From Spirochaetia bacterium (GTDB taxonomy: Bacteria; Spirochaetota; Spirochaetia; Treponematales; Treponemataceae), in contig JALFAW010000119.1 in assembly GCA_022773305.1 (NCBI GenBank), positions 1 through 38,548 of the forward strand: DNA of 38,548 bases. The letters run 5' to 3'. The notes under the pieces were generated by a model. It saw only the letters and a list, made by a program, of their open reading frames with translations, did not search any database and had not been told where the DNA came from. Of this stretch, positions 17,032-22,720 are shown one piece after another. The position numbers were made by a program, and so were the translations under genes. How positions within the stretch are numbered: the stretch's first letter is position 1; every line of letters starts with the position of its first letter.

Positions 17032-17160
17032 TGTCATTTATTATGATATGTCATTTTTTATGACAATTCAAGTTTTTTTATTGTTTTTTTCTACTATAAA
17101 TTATAATATGACAAATAACACATTATTTTATTTGTAATTTTGGTGTCATTTATTTTGATA
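17032..17160. promoter_or_regulatory. Three 17-bp palindromic operator candidates (TGTCAT-N5-ATGACA)
   Basis: A perfect-arm palindrome TGTCATTTTTTATGACA lies at 17049-17065. Directly abutting it on the left, 17032-17048 reads TGTCATTTATTATGATA (one arm mismatch), and a third copy TGTCATTTATTTTGATA lies at 17144-17160. A lone half-site ATGACA is at 17108-17113. The sites start 37 bases upstream of the ATG of the divergent HTH gene at 16995. Two abutting copies suggest cooperative binding by a dimeric regulator, most simply that HTH protein. Confidence 0.6.
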
Positions 17161-17198
17161 CTAAAATATACAAAACTCTTTTTTAGACTTAATATATT

Positions 17199-17432
17199 AG
17201 GTTCAATTTCGAGTATTTGATTTACAAACCGTGGCAAGGATTGTAAGGGCTGGCGAAGCCAGTTCCGAAGCGTAGCGAAGGAATGAAGGTAGCACGAAGT
17301 GCGTACGTAACCCTGGAAAGCGCGAGTTTGCAGTGCAAACTCGGGACGAGAAATGCATAGCATTTCTCGCATTTTTTGCGAAGCAAAAAGCCACCCTAAA
17401 AATAAAAAAATTCAAAACTCGACATTTGTCCT
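17199..17432 (+). mobile_element. MITE-like element, copy 1 (full length)
   Basis: A 234-bp non-coding element that begins AGGTTCAATTTCGAG and ends CTCGACATTTGTCCT; the ends form an imperfect terminal inverted repeat (about 16 of 22 positions). It is flanked by ATT on both sides (17196-17198 and 17433-17435), a probable 3-bp target duplication. Inside are perfect hairpins, for example GAGTTTGCA-G-TGCAAACTC and GAGAAATGC-ATA-GCATTTCTC. No ORF for a transposase, so it is non-autonomous. It ends 17 bases before the HPt start codon, so it lies in the leader or promoter region of that operon. Confidence 0.8.
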
Positions 17433-17449
17433 ATTAACTTGGAGAATAA

Positions 17450-17818
17450 ATGAATTTACAAGATTTTTTTACTGTGTCTGGTTCCAGTTATGAAGAAATT
17501 CACAATCGTATATCTAGTGATTCATTATTAAAGAAATTTCTTAGACAGTTTTTGGAAGATACTACTTTTAAAAGTTTAGAACAAGCTATTTCAAAAAAAG
17601 AATATAAAAATGTATTTTTTGCCTCACATTCATTAAAAGGTGTATGTTCAAATCTTGGACTTTCAAACCTTGAAAAAAAATTAATTGTTCTTTTAGAATA
17701 TTTACGAACAAACTCTGAAAATCCCAATATTGATGAAAAGTACTGCAATGATTTGTTTTATCAAATAAAACAAGACTATGAAAAAGTAACAAACGCAATT
17801 AAAACTCTAGAAAACTAA
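17450..17818 (+). CDS. HPt-domain phosphotransfer protein
   Basis: A 122-residue protein that is essentially one histidine phosphotransfer domain, a four-helix bundle that relays phosphate between response-regulator receivers. The phospho-accepting histidine is H60 in ASHSLKGVCSNLGL, which fits the HxLKGxxxNxG consensus. No other domain. GGAGAA lies 6 bases before the ATG. It is 20 bases upstream of the DUF342 gene and in the same run as a receiver/HD-GYP gene, so a relay ending at that regulator is plausible. The partner hybrid kinase is not in the window. Confidence 0.88.
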   Translation: MNLQDFFTVSGSSYEEIHNRISSDSLLKKFLRQFLEDTTFKSLEQAISKKEYKNVFFASHSLKGVCSNLGLSNLEKKLIVLLEYLRTNSENPNIDEKYCNDLFYQIKQDYEKVTNAIKTLEN

Positions 17819-17838
17819 TCATTATATCTGAGGGGTCG

Positions 17839-20025
17839 ATGAATAGTAATGAATCAAATTTTAATATAAATGATTTTTCCAAAAGCCAGCTCGAAGAAAT
17901 TCAAAAAGGACTTGAACAAAAATTAAATGTGTCTGTTTATGCAAAAAAAGAATTTCTTGCCATTCAGATGCGGCAAATTCGACTTGGACTTCAAGATAAA
18001 CTTCCTGTAGAAAAATATGCAAATCCTTCTTTTGATTGGTTTCAAATGGAACAAATTCGAATGGGACTAAAAGATGGAATTGATATCTCAAAATATGCAA
18101 AACCTGAAATATCGTATGACAGAATGCAACAAATCCGCCTTGCTCTTTTGGATAACATTGATTTATCTGCTTTCACTAAACTAGAAGCCGGCATATTAAA
18201 GCAACTTCATTTGGGCATAAAGAATAATGTCCGCATAGTTCCATACATCACTCAAGGCTACGATGATGAACAACTTGAAGCAATTCGTGAAGCAATGGAA
18301 AAAAAGCTGCCAATTGATGAATATGTGAACAAAACATTTCGTGGCATTGCTCTAAAAGAAATCTTTACAGGTCTTGAACATAATGTTGATGTTAAAGAAT
18401 ATGCAAAACTTAATCTAACTTGGCAACAAATGAGAGAAATCAGACTTGGTCTTGAACATCGTGTAGATGTGAGTCAATATAATAATCATCTTTATTCTGC
18501 AAAACAAATGAAAGAAATCAGGCTTGGACTCGAAGAAGGACTTGACGTATCTTATTACAAAAGTCCAATTTTTGCTGCCAAAGATATGTATAAAAAAAGG
18601 CTGGAACTTCTAGATAATCCAAAACTTGCAATAGAAACTAACAATAAAAATGAACCATCCAAAACAGAAACTCAATTTCTTCAAAAAATAAACATTTCAC
18701 TTTCTCCTGATGAAATGGAAGCCTACCTTCAGATTGACAAAAAATACATTCCAGGAAGAATCAACATAATCATCGCGCTCACTGACAAAGGAATAAAAAA
18801 CGGCATTGACTTCGAAATGGTAGATGCAGTTTCAAAAGGTGAAATTGACCAAAGTAGCGTGATTATTGCAAAAGGAACACCATGCATTGACGGAAAAGAC
18901 GGATGGTATGAATTTTATTTTCAAACTAAATCAGATAACTATGAAGAACTTCTAGAACAAGATAAGATTAAGTTTTCACAGATCGAATGGTTTGAAACTG
19001 TCAACAAAGACCAACAGCTTGCTTATTATCACAAATCAATACCTGGAAAAGACGGAACAACTGTAACTGGTAAAAAAGTATATGCAAAACGTTGTAAAGA
19101 ACTTCCACTCCTTTCTGGCACTGGAATTAAAAAACAAAAAGACAATGTAACTTACATTGCAAATCAAAACGGTGTAATTATGCTTGACGGTTACACACTC
19201 AAAGTAACTCCACTTTTAAAACTTAAAGAGGTTACAGCATCCACAGAAATAAACTTTACTGGAAATATTATTATTGAAGGAAACGTGAAATCTGGTGCAA
19301 AAATTCATGCAACTGAGGATGTTCTGATAAAAGGAACTGTAGAATCTGCACAAATCAACACAGAAGGAAACTTGATTCTGCAAAAAGAGTTTATAGGATA
19401 CAAAGATGCCACAATCAGAGCTAAAAAAAATGTTATTGGTCCAGATTTTGAACTTGTAGAAATTTATGCCAGCCAGAAAATTATCGGAAATAAGTTTAAA
19501 AACTGTATTTTATATGCACAAGGTCAAGTAAAAACTGTAGGACAGGATGGAATGATAACTGGCGGTTCAATTTGTGCAGAAAACGGAATAAAAACCGTAA
19601 ATCTTGGCACACAAGAACGCATACCAACATTCATAAAAATCGGCAAAATAGAAAGATTTAAGCAGCGGGAAAACAATTACAATTCTATTATTCGCGATGT
19701 AAGTCAGGAACTTTTTACTCTTCAAAATGCTCTCAAAGAATTTCAAAAAAGGTTTTCTCCTGAACTTCGAAACAAAATGGAAATGTATTTAAAAATAGAA
19801 AATGCCATTTACACAAAAGAACGAGAAATGGAAAATATTTTGAAACAAAAACACGATTTACTTGAAGAAATCAATAAATCTGAAACAGCCTGCGTAGAAA
19901 TAACTGATATTTTATATGAAGGAGTTACTGTGGAAATAGACGGAACAAAATATCAGTCCCAAAAAACAAAAGGTGTGATTCTGCAGAAAAATGGAAAAGT
20001 TATAGACGAAGTTTATGTAAAATAA
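17839..20025 (+). CDS. DUF342/FapA-like protein with ten N-terminal ~25-residue repeats
   Basis: A 728-residue cytoplasmic protein. Residues ~8-260 consist of about ten tandem repeats of 24-26 residues with the pattern QM.QIRLGL..G.DVS.YA.P (for example MRQIRLGLQDKLPVEKYANP). Residues ~290-650 match the DUF342/FapA family: DGKDGWYEF and PGKDGTTVTGKKVYAK are its typical glycine-rich motifs, followed by a right-handed beta-helix (EINFTGNIIIEGNVKSGAKI, EDVLIKGTVESAQINTEG). The C-terminus (~residues 610-690) is a coiled coil. DUF342 proteins are thought to be polymerising or regulatory proteins; exact role unknown. The start has TGAGGGG 6 bases upstream. Co-directional with HPt and HD-GYP genes. 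The repeat type is known from gut-bacterial proteins, where it is also unexplained. Confidence 0.82.
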   Translation: MNSNESNFNINDFSKSQLEEIQKGLEQKLNVSVYAKKEFLAIQMRQIRLGLQDKLPVEKYANPSFDWFQMEQIRMGLKDGIDISKYAKPEISYDRMQQIRLALLDNIDLSAFTKLEAGILKQLHLGIKNNVRIVPYITQGYDDEQLEAIREAMEKKLPIDEYVNKTFRGIALKEIFTGLEHNVDVKEYAKLNLTWQQMREIRLGLEHRVDVSQYNNHLYSAKQMKEIRLGLEEGLDVSYYKSPIFAAKDMYKKRLELLDNPKLAIETNNKNEPSKTETQFLQKINISLSPDEMEAYLQIDKKYIPGRINIIIALTDKGIKNGIDFEMVDAVSKGEIDQSSVIIAKGTPCIDGKDGWYEFYFQTKSDNYEELLEQDKIKFSQIEWFETVNKDQQLAYYHKSIPGKDGTTVTGKKVYAKRCKELPLLSGTGIKKQKDNVTYIANQNGVIMLDGYTLKVTPLLKLKEVTASTEINFTGNIIIEGNVKSGAKIHATEDVLIKGTVESAQINTEGNLILQKEFIGYKDATIRAKKNVIGPDFELVEIYASQKIIGNKFKNCILYAQGQVKTVGQDGMITGGSICAENGIKTVNLGTQERIPTFIKIGKIERFKQRENNYNSIIRDVSQELFTLQNALKEFQKRFSPELRNKMEMYLKIENAIYTKEREMENILKQKHDLLEEINKSETACVEITDILYEGVTVEIDGTKYQSQKTKGVILQKNGKVIDEVYVK

Positions 20026-20058
20026 AAACTTGTGATTAAAAACTTAATGGAGGTGTAA

Positions 20059-20090
20059 TTGCCAGTTCTCATTTCATTGATAACTGGCAA
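20059..20090 (+). promoter_or_regulatory. Perfect hairpin overlapping an alternative TTG start
   Basis: TTGCCAGTT (20059-20067) and AACTGGCAA (20082-20090) form a perfect 9-bp stem with a 14-base loop. A strong GGAGGTG ribosome site at 20049-20055 lies right before it, and the first stem triplet TTG would be an in-frame start for the response regulator gene, 29 codons before its ATG at 20146. The hairpin is followed by A residues, so it is not a rho-independent terminator on the plus strand. It may influence translation of the next gene. Confidence 0.5.
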
Positions 20091-20145
20091 AAAAAGTCAT
20101 TCGATTGTTGAAACAATCTTCTTGATTTTTTTATATGAAGAAAAC

Positions 20146-21240
20146 ATGCGAAATAAAATCTTGATTATTGACGATATTGAATTAAACAGAACTCTTTTAT
20201 CAGAAATGCTTAAAGAAGACTTTGACATATTGGTTGCACAAGAAGGCAAAGAGGCACTCCAAGTTCTTGATGAAAATCACGATGATATTGCACTCATTCT
20301 TTTGGATTTAATCATGCCACAAATGGACGGTTTTCAAGTGCTTGAAGAAATCAAAAAAAGACCATGGAGTTATCACATTGCTATAATGATAATCAGCAGT
20401 GAAACAACAGACAAAATTGAAACAAAATGTTTTGATTATGGTGTTTCAGATTTCATCCATAGGCCATTTGACGAACGTCTTGTAAAACGACGTGTTTCAA
20501 ATGTATTTGCACTTTATCAGTATCAGGCTGGACTCGAACTCAAAATCAAACAACAGACAAAAAAACTCAATGATCAATTTCTGTTACTTCAAAAACAGGC
20601 AGAACAGTTAAAAAACAGCAAACAAAATGTCATTGATATCTTAGGAACAGTCGTAGAATACAGAAATCTTGAAAGTGGTGAACACATCAAACGAGTAAAA
20701 AGTTATACTCAAATTCTTGCAACACAAATTATGCATGATTACCCTGAATACAATCTGACAAAAGAAAGAATAGATGTAATTGTTTCAGCAAGTGCGCTTC
20801 ACGACATCGGAAAAATTGCAATTCCAGATTCTATTCTAATGAAACCAGGCAAACTCACTCCAGACGAATACGACTTTATGAAATCCCACACCACACGAGG
20901 ATGCGAAATTCTTGAGAATATCGAAAACGCATGGGATGCGGAATATGGTAAAGTAAGCTACGAAATCTGCCGTCATCATCATGAACGATACGATGGGAAC
21001 GGCTATCCAGATAAACTCAAAGGAGAAAAAATACCAATTTCAGCTCAAATTGTGTCACTTGCTGACGTTTACGATGCACTAGTTAACGAACGCGTCTACA
21101 AAAGTGCCTTTTCAAAAGAAAAAGCATTCCAAATGATAACAACTGGAGAATGTGGAATTTTTTCACCAAAACTTTTAGACTGCCTTTGGAATGTTAGAAA
21201 GGAATTTGAACAGATAGCAGACCAGAATCACACAGAATAA
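20146..21240 (+). CDS. Response regulator with HD-GYP c-di-GMP phosphodiesterase domain
   Basis: A two-domain regulator of 364 residues from this start. The receiver domain (1-120) has the acidic pair IIDD, the phosphorylated aspartate D54 in ILLDLIMPQMDG, and a threonine/serine and lysine-type switch region (MIISSE). A coiled linker (QQTKKLNDQFLLLQKQAEQL) leads to a complete HD-GYP domain: LHDIGKIAIPD, the KSHTTRG helix, HHHERYDGNGYP and SLADVYDAL. All metal-ligand positions expected for an active c-di-GMP hydrolase are present. The start is uncertain: a TTG at 20059 with a strong GGAGGTG site would add 29 residues, but alignment to receivers favours the ATG at 20146, which has only a weak site. 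It lies in the HPt-DUF342 run. Confidence 0.88.
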   Translation: MRNKILIIDDIELNRTLLSEMLKEDFDILVAQEGKEALQVLDENHDDIALILLDLIMPQMDGFQVLEEIKKRPWSYHIAIMIISSETTDKIETKCFDYGVSDFIHRPFDERLVKRRVSNVFALYQYQAGLELKIKQQTKKLNDQFLLLQKQAEQLKNSKQNVIDILGTVVEYRNLESGEHIKRVKSYTQILATQIMHDYPEYNLTKERIDVIVSASALHDIGKIAIPDSILMKPGKLTPDEYDFMKSHTTRGCEILENIENAWDAEYGKVSYEICRHHHERYDGNGYPDKLKGEKIPISAQIVSLADVYDALVNERVYKSAFSKEKAFQMITTGECGIFSPKLLDCLWNVRKEFEQIADQNHTE

Positions 21241-21294
21241 AACCAATTGTGTCAGGCTCTTTTTTTTTCAAACAAAATGGGATATACTATTTTT

Positions 21295-21951
21295 ATGCAG
21301 ATTTTTTCATGGAATGATATTCAAACATCACTGAACACAGGAAAAGAAAATTCTTTTTTTTCTGAAGGATGTGGTATTTGCATCGGCAGTTTTGATGGAC
21401 TTCATAAAGGTCATCAGTTTTTGCTCAAAAAAATGATTGATTCATGTCAAAAAGATGGAATAAAAGCAGGAGTTTTAACATTTACACGCCCATTACCAGC
21501 AATCAAACATCCAAAAGATTACAAAGGAGATATCTGCACTCTGGACCAAAGAATTTCGCGATTACAAAGAATGGGGCTTGATTTTTTAATTCTAGTAGAT
21601 TTTGACGAAACATTTGCTTCTATGCTTGGCTCAGATTTTTTTACAATCCTTCTGAATGTATGCAACCTCAAACTTGTTGCAGAAGGATGCGATTTTCGTT
21701 GTGGTTACAAAGGCGCAATGGACGTACAGGCTTTAAAATATTATTGTGAAAGAAACAAAATCAAATCAATATTCATAGATCCAGTTTATTATGACAGCGA
21801 AAATGCAAAAATCTATACACCAGATGATGCCAATTATAATGAAATTATTTCAAAACCATCAGAAACAATCCAAAGAGTCAGTTCTTCGCACATACGAGAA
21901 CTATTACAAAAACAATTCCACACAACAGCAAATTTACTTCTCAGTTTTTAA
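21295..21951 (+). CDS. ribF: FAD synthetase (RibF N-terminal domain only)
   Basis: FMN adenylyltransferase that makes FAD. The nucleotidyltransferase signature is GSFDGLHKGHQFLL (residues ~32-45) and the second conserved region is RVSSSHIREL near the C-terminus. At about 218 residues the protein has only the adenylyltransferase half; the riboflavin kinase domain of bifunctional RibF (about 310 residues) is missing, and the frame ends soon after the SSSxIR motif. The open frame reaches 21247 (TTG), but the ATG at 21295 suits the family; TATACT ends 7 bases before it and no ribosome site is seen, so it may be leaderless. A separate riboflavin kinase is expected elsewhere. Convergent with the HD gene, 5 bases apart. 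Confidence 0.83.
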   Translation: MQIFSWNDIQTSLNTGKENSFFSEGCGICIGSFDGLHKGHQFLLKKMIDSCQKDGIKAGVLTFTRPLPAIKHPKDYKGDICTLDQRISRLQRMGLDFLILVDFDETFASMLGSDFFTILLNVCNLKLVAEGCDFRCGYKGAMDVQALKYYCERNKIKSIFIDPVYYDSENAKIYTPDDANYNEIISKPSETIQRVSSSHIRELLQKQFHTTANLLLSF

Positions 21952-21956
21952 AAAAA

Positions 21957-22598
21957 TCATTTATTACTGTCAGCACTTGAAGTTTCTTTATGCCTGTTAT
22001 CAAAATATCCGCCATCCTCAAGATACCGTCTGCGCGTCATAATCAAATTAATCAATTCCTGATACATATTAAAATCAATCTCAAGTGACATCGGCAAAAG
22101 AAAAAACTCAGTTTCATCACAATATCGTTCAATAAATTTCGGGTCAGTTACATATCCAAGCGAAATCATATTTGAAATTCTGTCAGCACATTTCAAAATT
22201 TTTGCTTTTTGACTTCCAGTGTCAAGAATTCTATGCAAAAAAGCACGCTTATCTTCATTAGAACGGCGAGTCACTTCCATAACCAAATCCAAAACCTGCT
22301 GTCCTTCCTCATCCGCATTAATAATCTGGTTTTTATCAAAATCAGGAATATCCTCAACAGTATCATGCACAATCGATGCTTTAAGTAAAACAGAATCGAT
22401 ATAACCGTAATCAATCAAAATGGCAAGAGTATCCATTTGGTGACGAAACATATTTCCACCGGCATGACGGGCTTTTCCAATCAACCCGGTAGCAAGCTGC
22501 ATATATGGAGCAAGTCGCATATCGCTAAGTTTTTGCATTTTCTGCAAATCCATTTTTTGAGAACGTTCAACATTCATGACATACTTTTGTTTTACCAT
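21957..22598 (-). CDS. HD-domain protein resembling the RelA/SpoT hydrolase domain
   Basis: A 213-residue protein. The HD phosphohydrolase pattern is visible: H in MFRHQMDTLAIL, the HD pair in KASIVHDTVED, and the final aspartate in ILKCADRISNM. This spacing and the VHDTVED sequence match the (p)ppGpp hydrolase domain of RelA/SpoT and its small stand-alone relatives, so ppGpp or another nucleotide is a possible substrate. No synthetase or TGS domain. AAAGGAG lies 8 bases before the ATG. It is downstream of valS on the same strand, separated by a 120-base hairpin-rich repeat. Other HD-domain activities cannot be excluded. Confidence 0.7.
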   Translation of the reverse strand: MVKQKYVMNVERSQKMDLQKMQKLSDMRLAPYMQLATGLIGKARHAGGNMFRHQMDTLAILIDYGYIDSVLLKASIVHDTVEDIPDFDKNQIINADEEGQQVLDLVMEVTRRSNEDKRAFLHRILDTGSQKAKILKCADRISNMISLGYVTDPKFIERYCDETEFFLLPMSLEIDFNMYQELINLIMTRRRYLEDGGYFDNRHKETSSADSNK

Positions 22599-22620
22599 AT
22601 GCGAAACTCCTTTAAAATTC

Positions 22621-22716
22621 AGGAGGGAGAAGTTTCTCCCTCGCGTCAGCCCAAAGGGCTTCTGCTACCCTCTCTAGCGGGGCAAAATTTAAATAGTTCC
22701 TGCCCCGCAACGCCCA
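22621..22716 (-). repeat. GC-rich multi-hairpin intergenic repeat (GGGCGTTGCGGGG family)
   Basis: Between valS and the HD gene lie three consecutive hairpins: GAGGGAGA/TCTCCCTC (22623-22642), AGCCC/GGGCT (22648-22660) and GCGGGGCA/TGCCCCGC (22677-22708). Read on the minus strand, the block begins GGGCGTTGCGGGG, the same 13 bases found at about 27589-27601, where a related hairpin block follows. Composition is far more GC-rich than flanking genes. No U-run, so not a normal terminator, though it may limit read-through between the two genes. Confidence 0.7.
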
Positions 22717-22720
22717 GATT

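Noticed and set aside
17094-17415. Arg/Ser-rich minus-strand frames, with near copies at 25459-25731
   Set aside because: They are translations of the MITE-like element, start and stop in different places in the two copies, and have no ribosome sites.
20059-20090. Hairpin as rho-independent terminator between the DUF342 and response-regulator genes
   Set aside because: It is followed by A residues on the plus strand, and on the minus strand the T-run precedes the stem, so neither orientation fits.
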